From an uncultured Streptococcus sp. (GTDB taxonomy: Bacteria > Bacillota > Bacilli > Lactobacillales > Streptococcaceae): a stretch of 5,479 nt of DNA. Positions 1 through 5,479 of the stretch are shown here, piece by piece. Numbering within the stretch: the stretch's first letter is position 1; the number at the start of each line of letters is the position of its first letter. A model generated the notes under the pieces. It ran no database searches and was not told where the DNA came from. It was given only the letters and a program-made list of their open reading frames with translations. The DNA is taken from assembly GCA_916048115.1 (NCBI GenBank), contig CAJZGQ010000076.1, positions 1 through 5,479 of the forward strand. The letters run 5' to 3'. The translations under genes and the position numbers were made by a program.

Positions 1-38
1 TTGGGACGGCCTACAATCGCAATAGTTGGTAGGGCCAT
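1..38 (-). CDS. der: Ribosome-assembly GTPase Der (EngA), N-terminal 12 codons only
   Basis: Only the first 12 codons lie in the window; they read MALPTIAIVGRP, and the two remaining bases are consistent with Asn next. This is the start of the first G domain of Der, with the beginning of the P-loop (GRPNVGKS in the family). Der is a tandem-GTPase protein that acts in the cytoplasm in late assembly of the 50S ribosomal subunit. The ATG at 38-36 is preceded by a GAGG ribosome binding site with good spacing (about 44-47). der following dnaI and a nitroreductase gene matches the usual streptococcal gene order. It lies 58 bases after the nitroreductase stop, so it may share that transcript or have its own promoter; I see no clear promoter in the gap. 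The short visible length is the main limit. Confidence 0.85.
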   Translation of the reverse strand, partial: MALPTIAIVGRP

Positions 39-63
39 GATTTCCTCTTTTCTAAAGATAGGC

Positions 64-87
64 GAGACCTCATTTCAAGAAGGTCTC
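64..87 (-). terminator. Small hairpin between the nitroreductase gene and der
   Basis: A perfect 7-base inverted repeat (GAGACCT at 64-70, AGGTCTC at 81-87) encloses a 10-base loop. It lies just after the nitroreductase stop and 25 bases before the der start. Read on the minus strand it is followed by GCCTATCTTT, which is not a proper T run. It is therefore at best a weak or leaky terminator. It could equally be an mRNA-stability or processing hairpin that lets der be expressed at a different level from the operon above it. Confidence 0.35.
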
Positions 88-96
88 TCTTCACTT

Positions 97-810
97 CTAT
101 AATAGTTTGTGTTTTTCTAGTAGTTTTTTGGTTTCTTCTTGTTCAGGTTGCCCAAATTGAGCTGCAAGGCGCTCGCTCCAGCTGTCCGTTACACGCGCTC
201 CAGCATAATCTGCCTGTACCTTGTCATAGGCAGTCACAACTGATAAGTCCTGTTCTTGGTATTCTTCTTCAAAAGCAACCTGCTCCAAGGGTAAGCGTGG
301 TTTCACCGCATGCTGCTGATTGGGTACTCCAAGGGCAATCCCAAAAACAGGGTAGGTATAGTCTGGCAGACGGAAGAGTTTTGCAACTTCCTCTGAACAG
401 TAGCGCAACATGCCAATAATGACTCCACCATAGCCGAGACTTTCAGCTGCCAATAGCGTATTTTGAGCTGCTAGAGCCGCATCCACTGAAGTGATCAACA
501 AATTATCCACACCTTCCGGATGAAAATCCTTCTCATGAAGTTTGACAGCTTTTTCAGCACGGTTTAAATCCCCAACAAAGAGGAGAAATACGGCTGATTG
601 GCGAATCGCTTCTTGAGGAAGCAAGTCATAGAGAGCTTCTTTCTTTTCCTTGCTCTTCACCACAATCACAGAATAAGATTGAAAGTTTTTCCAACTTGAT
701 GCCATCTGCCCAGCTGATAAAATTTCCTTGAGGTCAGCTTCTTTGATAGCTTCTTCCTTAAACCGGCGAACAGAAAAATGAGCATTCATTAAACGGATGG
801 TTTCATTCAT
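97..810 (-). CDS. Nitroreductase-family NAD(P)H-dependent flavin oxidoreductase (NfsA/NfrA-like)
   Basis: A 237-residue FMN-binding nitroreductase-fold protein. Family members use NAD(P)H to reduce flavins, nitro compounds or quinones in the cytoplasm; the natural substrate here cannot be told. Family features seen are the N-terminal HFSVRRF (residues 11-17, FMN phosphate contact), SSWKNFQ (38-44), the helix VDAALAAQNTLLAAESLGYGG (about 109-129) leading to the IIGMLR turn, and PVFGIALGVP followed by KPRLP (154-174). The last block is typical of the NfsA/Frp/NfrA branch, as is the C-terminal extension containing DSWSERL (209-215). The length fits that branch (roughly 240-250). The ATG overlaps the dnaI stop as ATGA, and an AAGGAG at 821-826, inside the dnaI end, sits 10 bases upstream. 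Translation is thus probably coupled to dnaI. Conserved position does not by itself show a replication role. Confidence 0.88.
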   Translation of the reverse strand: MNETIRLMNAHFSVRRFKEEAIKEADLKEILSAGQMASSWKNFQSYSVIVVKSKEKKEALYDLLPQEAIRQSAVFLLFVGDLNRAEKAVKLHEKDFHPEGVDNLLITSVDAALAAQNTLLAAESLGYGGVIIGMLRYCSEEVAKLFRLPDYTYPVFGIALGVPNQQHAVKPRLPLEQVAFEEEYQEQDLSVVTAYDKVQADYAGARVTDSWSERLAAQFGQPEQEETKKLLEKHKLL

Positions 811-1706
811 CGGCGATTGACTCCTTCCAAATGGATTTCCTTAGCTAAAAATTTCACGCGCTCCATGACACGTTTGGCCTGCCAGGTTTCATCACCATTG
901 CGCGACGTTGCAAAATGCCGTTCCAACTCTTCAAAATTAAAGTTAGAGGTAAAGAAGGTCGGAAGATTTTCCTGCATCCGGTGCTGTAGAATCACTTGTA
1001 AGATTTCGTCTCGCACCCAGGCTGACATCTGTTCCGCACCGATGTCATCGAGAATTAAAATTTCGGCTTTTTTCACCTGATCTACGGTTTCTTTGACCAA
1101 GCCCGAACTGATAGCATTTTTGACATCGATAGCAAAACTTGGGAAATGTAGTAGAGTGGTAGAGGCCTGGCGTTTTTCGGATAAATCATGAGCCAGGGCT
1201 GCCATCATGTAACTCTTTCCTACTCCAAAATCACCATAGAGGTAAATTCCCTTTTGATACTCGGGATAGTTAGCTACAAAATTAGCTAATTCCTCAAAGG
1301 CCACAAATCGTCCCTTATCATCGAGCTCTACCTTGGCTAGACTCGCTTCTTTCAAAGTTGAAGGGAGATTGATCAAGTTGAGACGTTGGTTGATTGCAGC
1401 ACGTTTTTGAGCTTCGATTAACTCTGGTGTCTCCTCATAAGTGACATCCGCATATCCTTCATTCATGATGAGGATGGGCTTATAACCTTTGGCAATGTAA
1501 TCCGGATCTCCCAATAAGAAACGGTTGCGCTCACTGATGTATTGATTAAATTTTGAAATACTACGACGAATTTCTTGCTCAGACAAAGACTGGTCTTTGA
1601 TAAAGGCAGCGACTTCTTGGTCTGCCAAGATCTGTGCGACCAAATCCTCATAGTTAAATTGACGCGCACGATTCATGTGAGACAGGGTTTGACCTACACT
1701 TTCCAT
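807..1706 (-). CDS. dnaI: Primosomal protein DnaI, helicase loader ATPase
   Basis: A 299-residue AAA+ ATPase that loads the replicative helicase (DnaC in Firmicutes) onto DNA at the origin and at restart sites, working with DnaA, DnaD and DnaB. The N-terminal helicase-binding region spans about residues 1-130. The ATPase core follows, with Walker A GDFGVGKS (158-165), Walker B ILILDDIG (216-223), sensor 1 TSN (253-255) and an arginine-rich RVMERVKF (279-286) near the sensor 2 region. WVRDEILQVILQHRM (230-244) closely resembles Bacillus subtilis DnaI. The C-terminal EGVNRR is also family-like, and the length is normal (about 300-311). The protein has no cysteine at all, so it lacks the zinc-binding cysteines of the B. 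subtilis N-terminal domain. The ATG directly follows the dnaB stop (TAG-ATG), with a near-ideal ribosome binding site inside the dnaB end. Its stop overlaps the next start. Confidence 0.96.
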   Translation of the reverse strand: MESVGQTLSHMNRARQFNYEDLVAQILADQEVAAFIKDQSLSEQEIRRSISKFNQYISERNRFLLGDPDYIAKGYKPILIMNEGYADVTYEETPELIEAQKRAAINQRLNLINLPSTLKEASLAKVELDDKGRFVAFEELANFVANYPEYQKGIYLYGDFGVGKSYMMAALAHDLSEKRQASTTLLHFPSFAIDVKNAISSGLVKETVDQVKKAEILILDDIGAEQMSAWVRDEILQVILQHRMQENLPTFFTSNFNFEELERHFATSRNGDETWQAKRVMERVKFLAKEIHLEGVNRR

Positions 1707-2885
1707 CTACTCACCTCCTTGATTCAGTTTTTCTAACAGGCGTTGTTTCTCTTTAGCGAGATCCACCTTTTCTTCTTGACTGGTTTGATTTTGATAATGT
1801 GGTTGACTCCACTTGGGAACATTGTTTTGCTTGCCCTTGGCTGTTGTAGGACTCGTCCCCTTGTTTCCTTGAACCTTAGCCTGTTTCTGGCGTTCTCGAA
1901 CTTTTAAAATCGCCAGTTCCGCACTGTTGACTCCTTGATAAGAAAAATCATTTCCTACCTTCAAAGCATACTTTTCATTCAGATTAGCAGACTGGGTCTT
2001 GTTAAAGGTCAACAATAAAATAATATTGATCACCTCATCTAGTAAGCCTAGATCAGCTAACTTAGATAGAGTCTTGCGTTCGCTCTGCGTAATGGTCGCA
2101 TTGCGAACCTTTTTAATCTCCGCTAAAAATTGTAAGCTGGATTTTGCCTTAGCTTCTCTCAGAATAGTTTCTTCCTGACGGCTATAAGACACGCGGGGTT
2201 GCTCTTGGCTAGCCTGAGCCAATTTTTGCTTCATTCTCTTCGGAGAAATGGTCCGTTCTACAGCTGTTTCTTTTGCTAGGAGATAGGTTTCATACCAGGT
2301 CCATTGCTGCTCTTCTGCGATGGCAAAGAGGGCCAGAGTCGCTACTCCTTCATCCGCAAAACGAAGTCCATCACGCCCCATCATCCGTTTAAACATTTCC
2401 ATATCAAACTGCTGTTTTTTACTGGCAACAACAGTCACCTCACCAGCATCTAGTCCAAATACTTGAGAGAAAGACACTTGCCGTCTAGTTCCTAAAGAGC
2501 GTGCTGGAAGCAGATCCTCCACTGCCTTTTCCCCAATCTTTTTTTCCAGTAAGCGTTTAAAAACAGCATTTGAAAAAAATTGTTCTGCCTCAAGAGGGGC
2601 ATGTAATTGAATGGTGATCCCAACTTCTTCCTCATAGAGATCGATCAAACCCATGGCAATTAAACGATCAAAGGCAAGTAGCAACTGTGGAAATCCTATA
2701 TTCAAATGATTGAGGATTTGCGCCAGTAAATATTGTTTTTCACCCTGATCATAAGAGGCGAGTAGATACCGATAAACCGCTACCGTATCCGTCTCCAAAA
2801 TAGGCAGGTAATACTGTTCCAATGCAGCCCCTGCCGGTGGAAGAAGATTATTTTTTAAAAATGCGAAAGGCGTATTGGGCTTCAT
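1707..2885 (-). CDS. dnaB: Replication initiation/helicase-loading protein DnaB (DnaB/DnaD family)
   Basis: A 392-residue Firmicute DnaB. This is not the replicative helicase called DnaB in E. coli, but the co-loader that works with DnaD and DnaI at oriC and is linked to membrane attachment in Bacillus. The N-terminal part (about residues 1-110: FAFLKNNLLPPAGAALEQYY and following) fits the winged-helix oligomerisation domain. The segment at about 240-330 (LQFLAEIKKVRNATITQSER onward, including LLDEVINIILLLTFNKT) fits the C-terminal DnaB/DnaD helical DNA-binding domain. The last 60 residues are a polar Lys/Gln/Ser-rich, probably disordered tail, and no membrane helix is evident. At 392 residues it is shorter than B. 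subtilis DnaB (about 470), as expected for streptococci. The ATG abuts the nrdR stop, with an AAAGGA site at 2893-2898. Family assignment rests on sequence pattern and on the nrdR-dnaB-dnaI order. Confidence 0.94.
   Translation of the reverse strand: MKPNTPFAFLKNNLLPPAGAALEQYYLPILETDTVAVYRYLLASYDQGEKQYLLAQILNHLNIGFPQLLLAFDRLIAMGLIDLYEEEVGITIQLHAPLEAEQFFSNAVFKRLLEKKIGEKAVEDLLPARSLGTRRQVSFSQVFGLDAGEVTVVASKKQQFDMEMFKRMMGRDGLRFADEGVATLALFAIAEEQQWTWYETYLLAKETAVERTISPKRMKQKLAQASQEQPRVSYSRQEETILREAKAKSSLQFLAEIKKVRNATITQSERKTLSKLADLGLLDEVINIILLLTFNKTQSANLNEKYALKVGNDFSYQGVNSAELAILKVRERQKQAKVQGNKGTSPTTAKGKQNNVPKWSQPHYQNQTSQEEKVDLAKEKQRLLEKLNQGGE
1711..1720 (-). promoter_or_regulatory. Strong ribosome binding site for dnaI, inside the end of dnaB
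   Basis: The minus strand reads AAGGAGGTGA here, a full-length match to the 3' end of 16S rRNA. GGAGG ends 7 bases before the dnaI ATG. It lies within the final codons of dnaB, which encode the QGGE tail, so the DnaB C-terminus is partly shaped by this signal. It fixes the dnaI start and predicts strong, coupled translation. Confidence 0.85.
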
Positions 2886-3359
2886 CTATTTTTCCTTTTT
2901 CTTCTTGGTTCCCTTCGTGATTTGTTTCAAGAGGGTCTCTAATTCACCGACATCCTTGAAACTCCGGTAAACACTAGCAAAACGGACATAGGTGATCTCA
3001 TCCAAATCCGCTAACTCATCCATAACCAAAGAACCAATATACTCACTGTTGATTTCATTATCACTTTGGCTGCGAACCTTTTGCTCAATCCGGTTTACAA
3101 TTTCTTCGATTTCATCACTAGAAACAGGCCGTTTTTGAGCCGAGCGGATAATGCCATTAAAGATTTTATCACGAGAAAATTGCTCGCGTGTCCCATCCTT
3201 TTTGACAACTACTAGAGTCCGTTCTTCTACACGTTCGTAGGTAGTAAAGCGATAATGGCATTCTTCGCATTCCCTGCGACGACGGATGGTATTCCCATCT
3301 TCAGCTTGTCGACTATCCACCACACTAGACTTACTTCCACCACATTTTGGACAACGCAT
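2886..3359 (-). CDS. nrdR: Transcriptional repressor NrdR (zinc ribbon and ATP-cone)
   Basis: A 157-residue regulator of ribonucleotide reductase genes. It senses ATP/dATP through its ATP-cone and represses nrd operons when dATP is high. The zinc ribbon is complete: CPKC (Cys3, Cys6) and CEEC (Cys31, Cys34). Between them lies the conserved [16 protein letters not shown] with its DNA-contacting arginines. RFTTYERVE (37-45) joins it to the ATP-cone (about 49-139), which includes [29 protein letters not shown] and other family blocks. The tail is lysine-rich (TKKKKEK). Length is normal (about 150-160). A textbook AAGGAGGT sits at 3365-3372, 5 bases from the ATG. It is first gene of the operon with dnaB and dnaI, so dNTP control and helicase loading are co-transcribed. 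No ribonucleotide reductase gene lies in the window. Confidence 0.97.
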   Translation of the reverse strand: MRCPKCGGSKSSVVDSRQAEDGNTIRRRRECEECHYRFTTYERVEERTLVVVKKDGTREQFSRDKIFNGIIRSAQKRPVSSDEIEEIVNRIEQKVRSQSDNEINSEYIGSLVMDELADLDEITYVRFASVYRSFKDVGELETLLKQITKGTKKKKEK

Positions 3360-3364
3360 TTGCT

Positions 3365-3372
3365 ACCTCCTT
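3365..3372 (-). promoter_or_regulatory. Ribosome binding site of nrdR
   Basis: The minus strand reads AAGGAGGT, with GGAGG ending 6 bases before the ATG at 3359. It confirms that ATG as the nrdR start. Confidence 0.85.
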
Positions 3373-3387
3373 AAACTATTTTAACAC

Positions 3388-3408
3388 TTCATTTTACCAT
3401 AAAATGAA
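3388..3408. promoter_or_regulatory. Perfect 9+3+9 palindrome over the nrdR promoter, candidate operator
   Basis: The arms TTCATTTTA (3388-3396) and TAAAATGAA (3400-3408) are perfect inverted repeats around a 3-base centre (CCA on the plus strand). The left arm contains the -10 hexamer of the predicted nrdR promoter, so a bound dimeric repressor would block RNA polymerase. The sequence does not look like the NrdR-box consensus as I know it, and I do not recognise it as a CodY, CovR or AdcR site. The regulator is therefore unknown. AT-rich arms of this kind can arise by chance, but 9 perfect pairs placed over the promoter make function plausible. Confidence 0.5.
3391..3399 (-). promoter_or_regulatory. 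Extended -10 promoter of the nrdR-dnaB-dnaI operon
   Basis: On the minus strand the sequence is TGG followed by TAAAAT, an extended -10 (TGn plus a 5/6 match to TATAAT). No good -35 lies at 16-18 bases upstream, which extended -10 promoters tolerate. Transcription would start near 3384, giving a leader of roughly 25 bases that includes the AAGGAGGT site. A second TGTTAAAAT lies closer to the gene, but a start from it would fall at the ribosome binding site. Confidence 0.5.
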
Positions 3409-3492
3409 TCGTAAAGAAAGCAGAAGAACGGGAGATCTCCTTGTCCTCACTCCTCTTTGACAAATTAAAAAAGTCCTAAAACAATTTAAAAC

Positions 3493-3524
3493 TAAAATCA
3501 TTCTAGAACTCTCATTTGATTTTA
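3493..3524 (-). terminator. Weak AT-rich inverted repeat at the end of the phosphatase gene
   Basis: The arms TAAAATCA (3493-3500) and TGATTTTA (3517-3524) are perfectly complementary over 8 bases, around a 16-base loop. One arm begins with the TAA stop codon of the phosphatase gene. On the minus strand a T-rich stretch (GTTTTAAATTGTTTT) follows. The stem is almost all A-T pairs, so as an intrinsic terminator it would be weak. No better terminator is visible before the nrdR promoter, so some readthrough into nrdR is possible. Confidence 0.3.
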
Positions 3525-4334
3525 AAGAGATAATTCAGCTTCTAAGCCATAGTGATCACTCACAAGCGGTTTATTTTGACCATCAAAAATGACATGTAGA
3601 TTCTTAATTTCCCATTCTGGACTTGCAAAGACGTAATCAATTCGCAGTGGTACCTGATTATCCGTCCAACCATCGATTCCAGGACCAACAGTATAGGTCC
3701 CCTTTGTTTCTTTGGCTTCAATAAAGCTATCTTGGAGCTTTAGGGAACTTGATAAAATCGTTTCATACCCCTCTTGGCCAGCAGGATTATTGAAATCACC
3801 AGCTAGAATAAAGGGTTTTTCTACTTGGTTAAAATACTTTTCAATTCGTGGCCACTCAAATTGGAAACCTTTGTCCCACCAAGAAAGATGAACACTGCCA
3901 ACAACGATCTCTTTTCCATCCACACTGGTATGAGCAACGGCCACTCGACGGGTATGGTAGTCCGTTGGATCATCCATATTGGATACTAAAATCTCATCTG
4001 CCTTCAAGGGTTGACGTGAAAGAACTGCCACCCCTTCATTTAGGTGATCATAGCCGATATGGTTGTAGGCCCAAGTCCAATAGTAGTGAAGCCCTTGGGC
4101 AGCCAACTCTTCAACCAATACGCGAACAAAGTGATCCTTATGAATGGCCACGGCTGATGGCGCGGCTTGATAATACTCATCTGTTTCGACTGTTTCTGAG
4201 GCCATCTCTTGATTGACCTCTTGGAAACAGATCACATCATATTGTGCTTCTAAAATTTGTTCCTTGAGGGTCTCAAATTTTTGCTGGGCATTCTCTTCCA
4301 TCCAACTATGGGAATTTAATGTTAAAAATTTCAT
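3522..4334 (-). CDS. Endonuclease/exonuclease/phosphatase-family enzyme, probable maltose 6'-phosphate phosphatase (MapP-like)
   Basis: A 270-residue metal-dependent hydrolase of the EEP (DNase I-like) fold. The fold's active-site set is complete: LNSHSW with Asn7, FQEV with Glu39, HLNEGVAVLSR (98-107), VGSVHLSWW with His149, LAGDFNNP with Asp180 and Asn182, RIDYVFASP with Asp233, and SDHYGLEAEL with Asp260-His261. There is no signal peptide or membrane segment, so it should be cytoplasmic. Fold members include nucleases and sugar- or lipid-phosphate phosphatases. The adjacent upstream gene is a glucose/maltose-type PTS permease, which recalls Enterococcus faecalis MapP, the enzyme that hydrolyses maltose 6'-phosphate made by MalT. 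That substrate is inferred from context. The start is supported by AAGGAG at 4347-4352, though its 12-base spacing is long and may lower translation. No clear promoter of its own is seen, so it may depend on readthrough from the PTS gene. Confidence 0.82.
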   Translation of the reverse strand: MKFLTLNSHSWMEENAQQKFETLKEQILEAQYDVICFQEVNQEMASETVETDEYYQAAPSAVAIHKDHFVRVLVEELAAQGLHYYWTWAYNHIGYDHLNEGVAVLSRQPLKADEILVSNMDDPTDYHTRRVAVAHTSVDGKEIVVGSVHLSWWDKGFQFEWPRIEKYFNQVEKPFILAGDFNNPAGQEGYETILSSSLKLQDSFIEAKETKGTYTVGPGIDGWTDNQVPLRIDYVFASPEWEIKNLHVIFDGQNKPLVSDHYGLEAELSL

Positions 4335-4369
4335 CCCCTGATTTTTCTCCTTCTTTTCAAATCAAGAAA

Positions 4370-4414
4370 CGGCAAGAGGCCGGGTACAGTGCCCCAACCT
4401 CGTTTTCTTTGCCG
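4370..4414 (-). terminator. Two-part hairpin terminator after the PTS gene
   Basis: An inner 9-base stem (4376-4384 with 4393-4401, including two G-U pairs in the minus-strand RNA) closes an 8-base loop. An outer 6-base stem (CGGCAA at 4370-4375, TTGCCG at 4409-4414) extends it past a 7-base A-rich bulge on one side. The structure starts 7 bases after the PTS stop codon. On the minus strand it is followed by TTTCTTGATTT, an interrupted T run. This suggests an intrinsic terminator that is not fully efficient and could allow partial readthrough into the phosphatase gene. Confidence 0.7.
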
Positions 4415-4421
4415 ATATCTC

Positions 4422-5479
4422 TTATAATTCTACTGTTGCAACTGGAGCATTTGCAGCCAATTTACCAGTATGTTCGACCTTAACTGATTTGATCGCATCT
4501 GCATTTGTGAAGACAACAATAGTTGATGTTTCACGACCTGCTTCACGGATCGCATCAAGGTCTGCTTCTACTAAAAGGTCTCCTGCAGCCACTGTTTGGC
4601 CTTCAGAAACTTTAACCTCAAATGGTTTTCCTTCAAGACTAACTGTATCTAAACCAATGTGAACCAAGACTTCCAAACCATTATCGGTTACCAAACCAAG
4701 GGCATGTTTGGTTGGGAAGACGCTGGTCACTTTACCAGCAACTGGTGAAACGATGTGGCCATTTTCAGGCTCAACCGCAAATCCGTCACCCATCATTTTT
4801 TGTGAGAAGACTGGATCTTTCACATCTTCGATGTTAATCACTTCACCATCTGCAACGGAATGCACTTCATCCGTCACACCTTTAAAGGTTGCTTCAGCTT
4901 TTTGAACTGCTGTCATTTGGCTAGGAAGTGTTTCAGGAATGACTTCACCTGAATCAAGAACGTCTTGGATATCAGATTTTAATACGTCAGCTTTAGGTCC
5001 GTAGATCGCTTGGACACCTTGTCCTTTCATGACAAGACCCATAGCGCCTTCTGCTTTCCATTGTTCTTCAGTACCGACTTTTTCAGCATCTTTAACAGTT
5101 ACACGAAGACGAGTCATACATGCGTCAACATCTACGATATTCGCACGTCCACCAAGAAGGTTGATGATGTTAATCACTTGTGAGCTTGCTGAGCTTGTAG
5201 CAGCTCCAGCTGTTGCACCATCTCCTGAAGGGGCATCATCATTTTGTTCGTAGTTTCCATTACGTCCTGGAGTCGCATAATTGAATTTCTTAATCATGAA
5301 GTTGGCAATGAAGTACATGATAAATCCAAAGAGGACTGTTACCCATACAAAGTTAAAGATATCTAGTGCCAAACCAGCGTTGATAGCCATTGGAGTACGT
5401 GTCAAGAATTCGATTGAACCGAATGAGTGAACACGAAGGTGAACCAAGTCAGCCATTGCAAAGGCAGCACCTTGAACAA
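4422..5479 (-). CDS. PTS sugar permease EIICBA, glucose/maltose family (MalT/PtsG-like), 5' part outside the window
   Basis: The 3' half of a fused PTS permease that imports and phosphorylates a sugar at the membrane using phosphate relayed from HPr. The reading frame stays open to the window edge. The in-frame ATG at 5456 is internal: it is preceded by VQGAAFA and lies inside the IIC domain. Counting from that Met, the end of IIC includes SIEFLTRTPMAINAGLALDI and a last membrane helix (about 33-55). A Gly/Ala/Ser/Asp linker follows (about 61-92). IIB (about 93-168) has the phosphocysteine Cys113 in DACMTRLRV. IIA (about 215-335) is of the glucose Crr type, with His251 in TKHALGLVT and the phospho-histidine His266 in VLVHIGLDTV. 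About half of a normal 700-730 residue protein is visible. The IIA and IIB type place it in the glucose family, and the neighbouring phosphatase favours maltose. The promoter lies outside the window. Confidence 0.93.
   Translation of the reverse strand, partial: VQGAAFAMADLVHLRVHSFGSIEFLTRTPMAINAGLALDIFNFVWVTVLFGFIMYFIANFMIKKFNYATPGRNGNYEQNDDAPSGDGATAGAATSSASSQVINIINLLGGRANIVDVDACMTRLRVTVKDAEKVGTEEQWKAEGAMGLVMKGQGVQAIYGPKADVLKSDIQDVLDSGEVIPETLPSQMTAVQKAEATFKGVTDEVHSVADGEVINIEDVKDPVFSQKMMGDGFAVEPENGHIVSPVAGKVTSVFPTKHALGLVTDNGLEVLVHIGLDTVSLEGKPFEVKVSEGQTVAAGDLLVEADLDAIREAGRETSTIVVFTNADAIKSVKVEHTGKLAANAPVATVEL

Noticed and set aside
817..1080. Open frame of 87 codons on the plus strand opposite dnaI
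   Set aside because: It lies entirely inside the clear dnaI coding region on the other strand, resembles no protein family and has no convincing ribosome binding site.
1463..1669. Open frame of 68 codons on the minus strand in another frame within dnaI
   Set aside because: It overlaps the true dnaI frame, which carries all the family motifs; this is a frame shadow.
3431..3440. 10-base palindrome GGAGATCTCC upstream of nrdR
   Set aside because: It has no loop to form a hairpin and no T run follows. It is some 23 bases upstream of the candidate operator and no function can be supported.
3457..3462. Perfect TTGACA on the plus strand as a -35 box
   Set aside because: No acceptable -10 follows at 16-18 bases, and no plus-strand gene lies downstream.
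3848..4216. Open frame of 122 codons on the plus strand opposite the phosphatase gene
   Set aside because: It is antisense to conserved active-site blocks of the phosphatase and looks like no known protein.
4708..5253. Two short plus-strand open frames opposite the PTS gene
   Set aside because: They are antisense to the well-conserved IIA and IIB domains and show no coding evidence of their own.
5454..5456. ATG in the PTS gene as a possible start of a 344-residue protein
   Set aside because: The frame is open beyond it to the window edge, it lies inside a IIC domain, and the upstream codons (VQGAAFA) continue the same domain. It is an internal methionine.

Overview
The window looks like a low-GC Firmicute chromosome, most likely Streptococcus (mitis/sanguinis-type viridans groups; species not assignable by eye). 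The evidence is strong AAGGAGG-type ribosome binding sites, the gene order nrdR-dnaB-dnaI-nitroreductase-der typical of streptococci, and a DnaI of the streptococcal type. Every gene is read from the minus strand, so transcription runs from high to low coordinates.

Right side (about 3522-5479): the 3' part of a sugar PTS permease with fused IIC, IIB and IIA domains enters from the window edge and ends at 4422. A GC-rich hairpin follows at once. Next comes a 270-residue cytoplasmic endonuclease/exonuclease/phosphatase-fold enzyme (3522-4334). A glucose/maltose-type EIICBA beside this kind of phosphatase recalls the MalT-MapP pair of Enterococcus faecalis. There, maltose enters as maltose 6'-phosphate and is dephosphorylated inside the cell. 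I infer the same role here; it is not proven by the sequence.

Intergenic region (3360-3521): it holds a weak AT-rich inverted repeat after the phosphatase gene. It also holds an extended -10 promoter for nrdR embedded in a perfect 9+3+9 base palindrome, a candidate operator.

Left side (1-3359): a tightly packed operon. nrdR (ribonucleotide reductase repressor), dnaB (replication initiation/helicase-loading protein), dnaI (helicase loader ATPase) and a flavin-dependent nitroreductase follow without gaps. The junctions are TAG-ATG, TAG-ATG and an ATGA overlap. After a 58-base gap with a small hairpin, der (ribosome-assembly GTPase) begins and runs off the left edge. The operon ties dNTP supply control to helicase loading at the origin, with redox and ribosome-assembly genes downstream.

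I see no mobile element, CRISPR array, RNA gene or evident novel system; this is conserved core genome. The most interesting points are the palindrome over the nrdR promoter, the cysteine-free DnaI, and the inferred maltose 6'-phosphate route.
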